This document shows positions 24,978 to 32,613 of a DNA stretch of 64,000 nucleotides, piece by piece. The first letter of the stretch is position 1; every line of letters starts with the position of its first letter. The stretch lies in the NCBI RefSeq assembly GCF_000284255.1, contig NC_017075.1, positions 3,162,001-3,226,000 of the forward strand, given 5' to 3'. The notes below the pieces were generated by a model, which searched no databases, was not told where the DNA came from, and was given only the letters and a program-made list of their open reading frames with translations. This DNA comes from Rubrivivax gelatinosus IL144 (GTDB lineage Bacteria; Pseudomonadota; Gammaproteobacteria; Burkholderiales; Burkholderiaceae_C). The position numbers were made by a program, and so were the translations under genes.

Positions 24978-25988
24978 TCAACGCTCCCAGTCGATGTCCG
25001 GACGCGTGCGCGTCAGCTCCGGCTGCTGCGGCGTCCGGGTCGGCGCCCTGGCCTGCTCCCTCTGTCGGTCGGGCAACTGCTCCAGCCTCGGCAACAGCCG
25101 CCGGAACGCCTTCGAGTCCTTGAGGAAGCCCACGACCCCGTGGGCCAGCCGCCGGTCCTCGGCGGTGCCGGAAGAGCCGAGCGCCTGCGCAATGTGGATC
25201 CAGGCCTCCAGGGCGTCCCGGCGGCTGCTGTAGAAGCGCTCGCCACCAGGCTCGGCGATGTCGCGTCCAGGCAGGCGGCCGTCCTCGCGCATCTTCACGC
25301 GGCCGATCGGGCGGGCGCGGTGATGGGCGCCGCGCGTCGCCTGCCGTGTCGCCTCGGCCTCCACGCCGTAGCCGCGCAGCTTGTCGGCGAAGGTCTCGCG
25401 CCAGCGGTGCAGGTCGGCCTTGCGCGGGTTCAGCCGCCGGCCGTCGGCGGCCTGGGCGCGCACGCTCAGGTGCACATGCGGGTTGGCCTGGTGCTCGTGC
25501 AGCACCATCACGTAGCGGTGCCCGCGCAGTTCGGTCTGCGCGAACTCGCGCGCCGCGGCCTTGACGATGCGGGCGTCGGTGCCCTGCGGCATCGACAGCA
25601 TGAGGTTGAAGGCCTCGCGCCGGGGGCTCTCGTCGTCGATCTTCGCGCCGGCATGGCGCCACTGCTCGGCCAGGTCGTCCACGGCCTGGCGCCCGCGCCG
25701 CACGCTGCCGCGGTCGTCCTCGACGTCCAGCCGGCCGCCCTTGCTGATGTAGCGGAAGTGCGCCGCGATCGCGCGCATGCCGCGCCCGCCGCCCGTCACC
25801 TTGACCATGACCTGCGGCGCCCGGCGCAGCACCGTCGCCTCGATGCGCCGCCGGATGACGGCCGCCTTGCGCCGCGCCAGCGTGTCCAGCCGCGGCGTCG
25901 GCGGCACCTTGACGATGCGGTTGGGCGGGTAGAACAGCCGCTCGCCCCATTGCACCAGCGCGCCGTCGACGGTGGGGCCCGGGGTCAT
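24978..25988 (-). CDS. Relaxase/mobilisation nuclease (MobA/VirD2-like)
   Basis: 336 residues. It would nick oriT and lead the transferred strand. The N-terminal half carries VMVKVTGGGRGMRAIAAHFRY, a segment with ISKGGRLDVEDDRG, and the histidine motif HEHQANPHVHLSVRA (HxH metal ligands, about residues 160-175). The C-terminal third is basic and Pro/Arg-rich. The candidate nucleophilic Tyr is that of HFRYISKGG. Its ATG overlaps the MobC-like gene's stop by 4 bases. No VirB/Trb-type genes occur in the window, so transfer would need a helper element. Confidence 0.88.
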   Translation of the reverse strand: MTPGPTVDGALVQWGERLFYPPNRIVKVPPTPRLDTLARRKAAVIRRRIEATVLRRAPQVMVKVTGGGRGMRAIAAHFRYISKGGRLDVEDDRGSVRRGRQAVDDLAEQWRHAGAKIDDESPRREAFNLMLSMPQGTDARIVKAAAREFAQTELRGHRYVMVLHEHQANPHVHLSVRAQAADGRRLNPRKADLHRWRETFADKLRGYGVEAEATRQATRGAHHRARPIGRVKMREDGRLPGRDIAEPGGERFYSSRRDALEAWIHIAQALGSSGTAEDRRLAHGVVGFLKDSKAFRRLLPRLEQLPDRQREQARAPTRTPQQPELTRTRPDIDWER

Positions 25989-26560
25989 CGCCGCGCCCTC
26001 CGGCCCTGCAGGCGGGCGCTCAGTGCCGAGGCGATGGCCAGATGGCTCCGCACGTTGTGCGCCAGCACCGTCAGGTCCTCGCGATAGCGCTCCGCGGCCT
26101 CCGAGTCGGCCCGGGCCAGCGCGCGCAGGAAGGCGTTGAGGTCCACCGACATCGCGGCCAGGTTGTCGTTGGACGTGGCCAGTTCCAGCACGGCGATGCG
26201 GTCGTCGGCGGACAGCGACGTCGGGGCGCCGTCCAGCAGCGTCTCGACGTAGCGGCCTTGGGAAAGCTCCGCGGCCCGCGCGCGTTCGGCCAGCGCGGCG
26301 GCATAGGCGGGCGAGAGGCGCAGGGTCAGCTTGACGCTGCCGGCTCCGTGCGCCGTCTCGGCGGCACGTTCAGGCTCATGCGCACTTTCGGCGTCAGACA
26401 AGGCGTCGAGCACCGCACGCCGCACGATCGCCGCGGCACTCATCCCGCGCCGCGAAGCCTGCGCCTGCAGCCGTGGTCCCCAGCCGCGCAGGTCGACGGT
26501 GACGCGGTCCCGCGCTGGCGGCACGCGCTTCGCGGCGTCAAAGGGGCCGGCGCGCTTCAC
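25985..26560 (-). CDS. Mobilisation accessory protein (MobC/TraJ-like)
   Basis: 191 residues. The N-terminus (RDRVTVDLRGWGPRLQAQA, then RRGMSAAAIVRRAVLDAL) looks like a ribbon-helix-helix DNA-binding part. The middle segment SVKLTLRLSPAYAAALAERA resembles a second such unit, and the C-terminus (ATSNDNLAAMSVDLNAFLRA ... VLAHNVRSHLA) is helical as in relaxosome accessory proteins. Overlap with ParB upstream and relaxase downstream (both 4 bases) indicates one coupled operon. Confidence 0.75.
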   Translation of the reverse strand: MKRAGPFDAAKRVPPARDRVTVDLRGWGPRLQAQASRRGMSAAAIVRRAVLDALSDAESAHEPERAAETAHGAGSVKLTLRLSPAYAAALAERARAAELSQGRYVETLLDGAPTSLSADDRIAVLELATSNDNLAAMSVDLNAFLRALARADSEAAERYREDLTVLAHNVRSHLAIASALSARLQGRRARR

Positions 26561-27474
26561 GAGGAAGCTCCTCCGTCGTCGAGGCGTGCCGCCAGCTCAC
26601 CCAGCCGGCGCTTCAAGGCCCCGCGGGCTTCGGGCGACAGCGTCGAAGCATCGCCACTGGTCAGCCGCGAAAGTGCCTGATCCAGCCGCTCGCACAAGCG
26701 CTCTGCCCGGGACAGGAGCGGGCCGCCGTCATTCGAGCGCGACGGCCGGGCCGGCAGACGAGCAGACGCGGAAGGAACGGCGGCCCCCACCTCCCGCAAC
26801 TGCGCCACCGCCTCGCGCGTCACCGGCCCCGAACCTTCGAGTAATTGCGCCACCGCCTCCGGCCGCTGCGTGTGCAGCCTGCTCAGCTCGTACAGCGTGC
26901 GCGGCGAGGTGCAGCGGCCCGACTGCAGCGCCTCGTCCAGCGCGGGCGGCAGTTCCAGCAGGGCCAGGTGGTGCGCCACCGTCGTCAGGTCCATGCCCAG
27001 CCGCTGCGCCACCGTCGTGTTCGAGTCGCCGGCCTCGTTGCGCCCGCGGATGAAACGCGCCAGGTCCAGCGGCGTCAGGCCGTGGCGCTTCTGGTTCTCG
27101 GACACCTGGGCGTAGGGGTCGGCCGGTGCCGCGCGCACCACCACCGGCACCTGCGCCAGCCCGATGCGCTGCGCCGCGCGCCAGCGCTTGGCGCCGAAGT
27201 GGATCTTGTGGCGCCCCTGGTCATCGGCCGGGTGCACGACGATGGGTTGCAGCACGCCGTGGCGGCGGATGTCCTCGGCCAGCTCGTCCAGCTCGGCCGC
27301 CGGCAGCTCGGTGCGTGGGTTGTCCGGGTCCTCGACCAGGCAGTCGGTGGCGACGAAGGCCGGCCCGGCCGCACCCTTGCCCGGCACCGCCGGCTCAGCG
27401 GGCGCGACGGGCGCAGCCGGCGTGTCCAGCAAATCAAGCTGGACTTCGGCGGGTCGGGGCCAGCGCAGTCGCAT
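26557..27474 (-). CDS. ParB/RepB/Spo0J family partition protein
   Basis: 305 residues. The ParB/Srx nuclease-like domain has LVEDPDNPRTELPAAELDEL, a segment with IRRHGVLQPIVV, and a GAKRWRAAQRIGL box; ENQKRHGLTPLDLARFI and the HTH segment TVAQRLGMDLTTVAHHLALL follow. No ParA is adjacent. Single ParB-like proteins on mobile islands often act as regulators or stabilisation factors rather than true centromere partners. First gene of the parB-mobC-mobA operon. Confidence 0.88.
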   Translation of the reverse strand: MRLRWPRPAEVQLDLLDTPAAPVAPAEPAVPGKGAAGPAFVATDCLVEDPDNPRTELPAAELDELAEDIRRHGVLQPIVVHPADDQGRHKIHFGAKRWRAAQRIGLAQVPVVVRAAPADPYAQVSENQKRHGLTPLDLARFIRGRNEAGDSNTTVAQRLGMDLTTVAHHLALLELPPALDEALQSGRCTSPRTLYELSRLHTQRPEAVAQLLEGSGPVTREAVAQLREVGAAVPSASARLPARPSRSNDGGPLLSRAERLCERLDQALSRLTSGDASTLSPEARGALKRRLGELAARLDDGGASS

Positions 27475-27632
27475 GGGGCGATCGTGAACGGCGCGCGGGG
27501 CAGCACAAGCGGCGGCAGGTGTTCAGTTGCATCGTCCCGCCGGACGCCCTGGCGTCCCGCGACGGCCCGGTGGATGCCCCGGGCAAGGTGCCCGGCTGAC
27601 CGCCGGTTGCAACTTCGCCGACCGCTGAGGCG

Positions 27633-27848
27633 TCAGCGCGGCGCCATCGGCCGCTCGGCGCTCCAGCGCTCGACGTCGGCCGAGCGCCAGCCCACCGCAC
27701 GCTGGCCCAGTTGCACCGGCCGCGGGAACTCGTCGAGCGCGATCAGGCGGTAGATCGTGCTCTTGCCCAGGCCGGTGAGGTGGCGCACCCGCGGCAGGCG
27801 CAGGAAGACCGGGACATCGGCGGCATCGTGGTGGGGTCGGGCTGGCAT
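27633..27848 (-). CDS. AlpA-family excisionase/regulator
   Basis: 71 residues, typical AlpA/MerR-like DNA-binding protein: VFLRLPRVRHLTGLGKSTIY, IALDEFPRPVQLG and VGWRSADVERW. The ATG at 27848 follows AGGAGG at 8 bases. In P4-like elements AlpA activates the integrase or acts as excisionase, so this is the likely directionality control for the integrase at 28604. Confidence 0.9.
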   Translation of the reverse strand: MPARPHHDAADVPVFLRLPRVRHLTGLGKSTIYRLIALDEFPRPVQLGQRAVGWRSADVERWSAERPMAPR

Positions 27849-27966
27849 CGCAGAGTCCTCCTGGAGACGGTGCGAACCCAATCTAGCCCCGCGCGGGCCT
27901 CGCCAGCGCGCTGGAACGGCGCCTTTTTCCAGCGTGCGCCGACCAACGGCAAGCCGGCAGCCGCGC

Positions 27967-28476
27967 CTAGCGCCGGCGCTCGCGCAGCGCGTCCGGCAGC
28001 CCATCGTGCTCGCCCAGTTCCCGCTGCGGCACGTCGCTCCACCAGTACGCCTCGGGCATGTCCTGCCGGCGGGAAGGATTGACGGGATAGAAGATCCGGC
28101 TGCCCGCCTTGGGCGCCTCCCCGCCGACCAGCAGCACGGCCTCCTGCTCGGTGTTGTTGATGAAGCAGTGCGCGATGCCCGTGCCGGCCGGGAACGCCGC
28201 CAGGTCCCCGGCCGCCATTGGGTGGAGATGGCCGTCGATCCACGCGTCGACGTGGCCGGACACCACGTAGACGAACTCCTCCTCGTTCTCCTCGGCATGC
28301 GGCCACGACGAACGCGTGCCCGGCGGAAGGCGCTGGATGTTGATGCCCAGCCGCTCCAGCCCGGCCTCCTTGCCGATGCGGCGCACGGGGCCCATCGGCT
28401 CGTCGCTCTGCGGATAGACGTGCGTGTGTTCGGCGACCGCGCTCGTCGAACGGATGCAGGAGGGTCGATCGGGCAT
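27967..28476 (-). CDS. Cupin domain protein
   Basis: 169 residues forming one cupin barrel: LPPGTRSSWPHAEENEEEFVY (motif 1 with His and Glu), then VYVVSGHVDAWIDG, and LAAFPAGTGIAHCFINNTEQ (motif 2 with His). The metal-binding His/Glu/His set is largely present, so an enzyme or ligand-binding role is possible; the substrate is unknown. It lies between alpA and the integrase and has no obvious link to mobility, so it is probably cargo. Confidence 0.8.
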   Translation of the reverse strand: MPDRPSCIRSTSAVAEHTHVYPQSDEPMGPVRRIGKEAGLERLGINIQRLPPGTRSSWPHAEENEEEFVYVVSGHVDAWIDGHLHPMAAGDLAAFPAGTGIAHCFINNTEQEAVLLVGGEAPKAGSRIFYPVNPSRRQDMPEAYWWSDVPQRELGEHDGLPDALRERRR

Positions 28477-28603
28477 GGTCGTCCTTGGTTGCAGGATTGA
28501 ACCGGCACGGCGTGCCGTGGCACTGCCGATTCTGTGGACCGGCATCGCGCCGGCCAAGAACGTGTTTGCCCGGCTCCCCTCGCGGCACCCCGGCCGCCAC
28601 GGC

Positions 28604-29905
28604 TCAGGCGCCGCGGCCCGCCGCCTTCTTCTTGGGCCGCTTGCCCAGCGCCCGCCCGGCCGGATCCGGCTCGCCGCGGCGCAGGGCGTCCAGGTAGTCG
28701 GCCCACTGCACCATCATCGTCCGCCGCTGGTTCAGGAACTCGGCGCGGTCGTAGGCCGCGCCCAGCGGGCCGCTCTTCACGTGCGCGAGCTGGGCCTCGA
28801 TGACGTCGGGGTTCACGTTCAGCTGCTCGACGAGGATGGTGCGCGCCATCGCGCGGAAGCCGTGCGGCGTCATTTCGTCGTTGGTGTAGCCCATGCGGCG
28901 CAGCGCGGTGCGCAGCGTGTTCTCGCTCATGCAGCGCCGGTTGCTCAGCAGGCTGGGGAAGACGTAGACGCTGCACGCGCTGATCGGCTGCAGGTCCTGC
29001 AGGATCTCCAACGCCCTCGGCGCCAGCGGCACCAGGTGCGGCCGGCCGTTGAGCTTGCCGTGCACGGTGCGCTTCATCTTGGCCGCGGGGATGGTCCACA
29101 GCGCGCGCTCGAAGTCGATCTCGGCCCAGGCCATCTGGCGGATGTTGCCGGGCCGCTGGAACAGCAGCGCGGCCAGCTCCAGCGCGGCGCGCGTCAGCGG
29201 CTGGCCCTCGTAGGCGGCGATGGCGCGCATCAGCCGGGCGGCGCCGTCGGTCTCGATCACCGCGGCCATGTGCTTGACGATCACCGGCACCAGCGCGCCG
29301 TGCAGGTCGGGCGCCGGGTTGCGGTCGCAGCGCCCGGTGGCGATGCCGAAGCGGAACACCTGGCCGGAGGTCTGGCGCAGCGTGTGCGCGGTCTCGTGGG
29401 CGCCGCGTTTCTCGATGCGGCGCAGCGTGTACAGCAGCAGCGGCGCGGTCACGTCGCGCAGCGGCAGGCTGCCGATCCAGGGGAACAAGTCCTTCTCCAT
29501 GCGCTCCAGCCAGCGCGCGCCGTAGCGCGGGCTCCAGCCCGAGCGCTTGGTGGCGTGGAACTCGCGGGCCACGGCCTCGAAGGTGTCCTCGGCCGACACC
29601 TGCCGCGACAGCTTGTCGAGCCGGCGACGCTGCACGGGGTCGGTGCCGGCGCGCAGCAGCCGGCGGGCGTCGTCGCGCGCGTCGCGTGCCTCGCGCAGCG
29701 AGACCCTCACCTTCTTGGAGCCGACCTCGGTGTAGTGGCCCAGCGAGAGCCGCTTCTCCTTCTCCTGGAAGTGGTACTTCCAGAACCAGCGGCGCGAGCC
29801 GTTGGGCGTGACTTCGAGGTACAGGCCGCCGCTGTCGGAGAGGCGCACACGCGCCTTGTCGGGCGGGCAGGCCGCGTTGCGGCAGAGGGCGTCGGTGAGT
29901 GCCAT
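28604..29905 (-). CDS. P4-type tyrosine integrase (DUF4102 N-terminus)
   Basis: 433 residues from the ATG at 29905. N-terminal DUF4102 arm-binding domain (VRLSDSGGLYLEVTPNGSRR, WKYHFQEKEKRLSLGHY), core-binding domain, and a C-terminal catalytic domain. In the latter are the Arg near LLFQRPGNIRQMAW, the HGFRAMARTIL box (HxxR) and a later AQLAHVKSGPLGAAYDRAEF with the catalytic Tyr. The tail is basic (GKRPKKKAAGRG). It lies 174 bases from the tRNA-Arg 3' end, the classical arrangement for site-specific insertion into that tRNA. Confidence 0.93.
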   Translation of the reverse strand: MALTDALCRNAACPPDKARVRLSDSGGLYLEVTPNGSRRWFWKYHFQEKEKRLSLGHYTEVGSKKVRVSLREARDARDDARRLLRAGTDPVQRRRLDKLSRQVSAEDTFEAVAREFHATKRSGWSPRYGARWLERMEKDLFPWIGSLPLRDVTAPLLLYTLRRIEKRGAHETAHTLRQTSGQVFRFGIATGRCDRNPAPDLHGALVPVIVKHMAAVIETDGAARLMRAIAAYEGQPLTRAALELAALLFQRPGNIRQMAWAEIDFERALWTIPAAKMKRTVHGKLNGRPHLVPLAPRALEILQDLQPISACSVYVFPSLLSNRRCMSENTLRTALRRMGYTNDEMTPHGFRAMARTILVEQLNVNPDVIEAQLAHVKSGPLGAAYDRAEFLNQRRTMMVQWADYLDALRRGEPDPAGRALGKRPKKKAAGRGA

Positions 29906-30079
29906 GGGGGAACAAACTCCGCTTGGCGACACCCGATCATGCGCCTGTTCCCCCACTTGGACCCGGATAGGCCGCGGAATCAGTGAAACCATCCGCAACC
30001 GTTTTGGATCTCAAGTCCTTGTCCGGCGTGGACTTTTCGAACTTCCAGGGACTTCGCGGGACGCCCCGGAATCCTTGGG

Positions 30080-30156
30080 TGGCCTGCCCGGAGGGACTCG
30101 AACCCCCGACCTGTTGCTTAGAAGGCAACTGCTCTATCCAGTTGAGCTACGGGCAG
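30080..30156 (-). tRNA. tRNA-Arg (anticodon UCU)
   Basis: Read on the minus strand, acceptor CTGCCCG pairs with CGGGCAG, followed by discriminator G and an encoded CCA. D-arm GCTC...GAGC; anticodon stem TTGC/GCAA around CT-TCT-AA; T-arm with TTCGAGT. All stems pair well, so it is functional despite the island at its 3' side. Confidence 0.95.
30087..30102 (+). repeat. Right direct repeat within tRNA-Arg, candidate att site
   Basis: CCCGGAGGGACTCGAA, inside the T-arm/acceptor part of tRNA-Arg and identical to 10567-10582. Integration at this site would restore the tRNA 3' end on the integrase side and leave the other copy at the far end. Confidence 0.6.
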
Positions 30157-30231
30157 CCGGCCGCGATTCTACGGGGCGCGTCGGCGGCTTCCCCGGCCCG
30201 CGTCAAGCTCCAGCACTGCCGGCCACCGCCC

Positions 30232-30711
30232 TCACAGCGCGTACTTCAGCGGCAGCGCCGTCGTGTACTTCAGCTGCTCCATCGCGAAGCTGGAGCTGAC
30301 GTCGTGCAGGTTGGTGCCGGCGATCAGGCGCTTGTAGACGGCGTCGTAGGCCTTGATGTCGGGCACGACGACACGCAGCAGGTAGTCGACGTCGCCGCTC
30401 ATCCGGTAGAACTCGACGACCTCGGGGATCGCTTCGCAGGTCGCGCGGAAGCGCTCGAACCACTCCTCGGTGTGCACCGCCGTGCGCACGCTGACGATCA
30501 CCGTCACGCCGACGTTCACGCGCTCGGCGTCGACCAGCGCCACCTGCCGCGTGATGACGCCGGCCTCCTTCAGCCGCTGCAGCCGCCGCCAGCACGGCGT
30601 GCTGGACAAGCCCACGGCCTCGGCCAGCTGCGCCAGCGGCGTGGTCGCGTCTTCCTGCACCAGTTCCAGCAGGCGGCGGTCGATGGTGTCCAGCGAAATG
30701 GCGGCGCTCAC
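30232..30711 (-). CDS. Lrp/AsnC family transcriptional regulator
   Basis: 159 residues from a GTG at 30711 preceded by AAGGA. N-terminal HTH: LDTIDRRLLELVQEDATTPL, then AEAVGLSSTPCWRRLQRLKEAG. C-terminal RAM domain: VEFYRMSGDVDYLLRVVVPD, then an AYDAVYKRLIAG stretch. Such regulators sense amino acids. It is divergent from the amino-acid racemase gene at 30857 and probably controls it. Confidence 0.92.
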   Translation of the reverse strand: MSAAISLDTIDRRLLELVQEDATTPLAQLAEAVGLSSTPCWRRLQRLKEAGVITRQVALVDAERVNVGVTVIVSVRTAVHTEEWFERFRATCEAIPEVVEFYRMSGDVDYLLRVVVPDIKAYDAVYKRLIAGTNLHDVSSSFAMEQLKYTTALPLKYAL

Positions 30712-30721
30712 GGCGTCCTTG

Positions 30722-30746
30722 GAATCTGATTCCCGGGAACCGATTC
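30722..30746. promoter_or_regulatory. Dyad between lrp-like gene and racemase gene
   Basis: GAATC-TGA-TTCCCGGGAA-CC-GATTC: a 10-base palindrome flanked by inverted GAATC/GATTC arms, in the divergent promoter region just upstream of the regulator start. A candidate autoregulatory Lrp-type operator. Confidence 0.4.
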
Positions 30747-30856
30747 TACGGAGCACAGTTTTGCGCCGAGTGACGCCCAGACGCGAATTTCAGCAATCGC
30801 CTGCCCCGCCCCCGCGCGCACAGTGTCGCCATCGCCAACCTCTTTCGCTTCGCATC

Positions 30857-31573
30857 TTGAAGACCATCGGCCTGATCGGCGGCATGAGCTGGGAAAGCAC
30901 CCTGCTCTACTACCAGACCCTCAACCGCGAGGTCGCCCGCCGCCTCGGCGGCCTGCACTCGGCGCGTGTGCTGATGCACAGCCTCGACTTCGAGGAAGTC
31001 GTGCGCGGCCAGCGCGCCGGCGACTGGGACGCACTCGCCGCGCTGCTGCGCCAGGCCGCCGAAGGCCTGGCCGCGGCCGGTGCCGACTGCCTGCTGATCT
31101 GCACGAACACGATGCACAAGATCGCCGCCCAGGTGGCCGGCGAGGGCCTGCCGCCGCTGCTGCACATCGCCGACGTCACCGGCACCGCCATCCGCGCGCG
31201 CGGCCTGCGCCGCGTGGCGCTGCTGGGCACGCGCTACACGATGGAGCAGCCCTTCTACGCCGACCATCTGGCGCGCCTGGGCGTCGAGTGCATCGTGCCG
31301 CCCGAGGACGAACGCGCCGAGGTGCACCGCATCATCTTCGACGAGCTCTGCCGCGGCCAGGTGCTGCCGGCCTCGCGCCAGAAGCTGCAGCTCATCGTCG
31401 CCGGGCTCACGGCGCGCGGCGCCGAAGGCGTGGTGCTCGGCTGCACCGAGCTGCCGCTGATCCTGGCCGAGGACGACGTCGCGCTGCCGCTGTTCGACAC
31501 GACGACGCTGCATGCGCTGGCCGCGGTCGACTTCGCGCTGCACGGTGCGCAGCCGGCGCTGGCCGCCGCCTGA
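30857..31573 (+). CDS. Aspartate/glutamate racemase family protein
   Basis: 238 residues from a TTG at 30857, since the family starts KTIGLIGGMSWEST. It carries both catalytic Cys: CTNTMHK (ADCLLICTNTMHK) and VVLGCTELPLI. The family interconverts L- and D-aspartate or glutamate without a cofactor; YgeA-like members have broad specificity. Divergent from the Lrp-type regulator, consistent with amino-acid-responsive control. Confidence 0.9.
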   Translation: MKTIGLIGGMSWESTLLYYQTLNREVARRLGGLHSARVLMHSLDFEEVVRGQRAGDWDALAALLRQAAEGLAAAGADCLLICTNTMHKIAAQVAGEGLPPLLHIADVTGTAIRARGLRRVALLGTRYTMEQPFYADHLARLGVECIVPPEDERAEVHRIIFDELCRGQVLPASRQKLQLIVAGLTARGAEGVVLGCTELPLILAEDDVALPLFDTTTLHALAAVDFALHGAQPALAAA

Positions 31574-31579
31574 GCCGCG

Positions 31580-32605
31580 TCAGGCCGGGAAGTCGAACAA
31601 GCCCCGGCGCAGCAGCGCCGGCGTCGAGCCGGTCCAGCGCTTGAACGAGCGCCGGAAGTTGGCCGCGTCGTGGAAACCCAGGTGGCGCGCCGCGGCCTCG
31701 TTGTCCAGGCCGCCGAAGCGGAACAGCCGCAGGCACTCGTGGCGCCGCACCTGGTCCAGCTCGGCCTGGTAGTGCGTGCCCTCCAGCGCCAGCCGGCGCT
31801 TGAAGGTGGCGGGGCTGAAGCCGAAGGCGGCGGCAGCCTCCTCCAGCGCCGGCGGGTCGCCGACGCGGTCGAGCAGCAGGTCGTACAGCGCGGCCAGCAG
31901 CGCGCGCGGCATGGCCTCGGCGCCGGCCGCCTGCTCGGCAGCGCGGCTGGCGGCCACCGCACCGGGGTGCGCGGCGGCGGGCCAGGGCTCGTCCAGCCAG
32001 TGCGCGTCGATCAGCATCGCGTCGAGCTGGCAGCCGAAACGCAGCGCCGTGCCCAGGTGCACCTCGTGCTGCTCGGCGTGGCGCGCGGCGGCGCGGTCGA
32101 AGCAGAAGGTCCAGGGCAGCGCGCGGCCGGCCAGCCAGCGGCAGCACGAGGCGACCGCGCTCATCTGCATCTCCACCAGCGCCGGGCGCAGCGCGCCCAG
32201 GCGGCAGGCGTCGGTCCAGTACAGCACCGCCAGGCCGCCTTCGACGTGCAGCCGCGGCACCAGCAGCGGCGACAGCCTGGGCTGGAAGCGCACCAGGCGC
32301 TCCAGCGCGTCGCGCAGGCTGGCGGCTTCGCGCAGCGCGTGGCTGGCGGCACCGTAGTGGCCGGGCAGCAGGTGGCGGCCCAGAACGAACGGCGCTTCGG
32401 CCGAGCCGAAGGCGCGCAGCGTGGCGGCCAGCAGCTCGCGCCACTGCGCCAGCGTCAGCGCCGCTGGCATGTCGGCCAGGCCGGCGGTGGCGCGGATGTC
32501 CCCGACGTCCAGCTCCTGCGCACGCGCCAGCTCCAGCACCAGCGCCGGCTGGTGCGTGAACGGCACCGTGGCCGCGGAGTCGCCGGCGCTCGCGGCGGCG
32601 CGCAT
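31580..32605 (-). CDS. AraC family transcriptional regulator
   Basis: 341 residues from the ATG at 32605. The N-terminal part matches the arabinose-binding-like domain of OruR/ArgR-type AraC proteins (FVLGRHLLPGHYGAASHALR, a SLRDALERLVRFQPRLSPLL segment). The C-terminal double HTH contains AAAAFGFSPATFKRRLALEG, then HLGFHDAANFRRSFKRWTG and PALLRR. Convergent with the racemase gene (7 bases apart). The target is unknown; it may act on the GGDEF-like gene 9 bases upstream. Confidence 0.9.
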   Translation of the reverse strand: MRAAASAGDSAATVPFTHQPALVLELARAQELDVGDIRATAGLADMPAALTLAQWRELLAATLRAFGSAEAPFVLGRHLLPGHYGAASHALREAASLRDALERLVRFQPRLSPLLVPRLHVEGGLAVLYWTDACRLGALRPALVEMQMSAVASCCRWLAGRALPWTFCFDRAAARHAEQHEVHLGTALRFGCQLDAMLIDAHWLDEPWPAAAHPGAVAASRAAEQAAGAEAMPRALLAALYDLLLDRVGDPPALEEAAAAFGFSPATFKRRLALEGTHYQAELDQVRRHECLRLFRFGGLDNEAAARHLGFHDAANFRRSFKRWTGSTPALLRRGLFDFPA

Positions 32606-32613
32606 GGTGGCTC

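Larger units (their letters stand above)
10567..30102. mobile_element. Integrated genomic island (mobilisable element) at tRNA-Arg
   Basis: The region lies between two exact 16-base direct repeats, 10567-10582 and 30087-30102; the right copy is the 3' T-arm part of an intact tRNA-Arg. A P4-type integrase is the gene nearest the tRNA. Inside are a relaxase, an accessory MobC-like protein, ParB, AlpA, conjugation-associated DUF1173 and LPD7 genes, a toxin-antitoxin pair, a nuclease, nucleotide-modifying enzymes and an IS remnant. Base composition varies strongly from block to block. No mating-pair-formation genes are seen, so it would be mobilisable rather than self-transmissible. The left boundary is inferred from the repeat alone. 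Confidence 0.65.
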
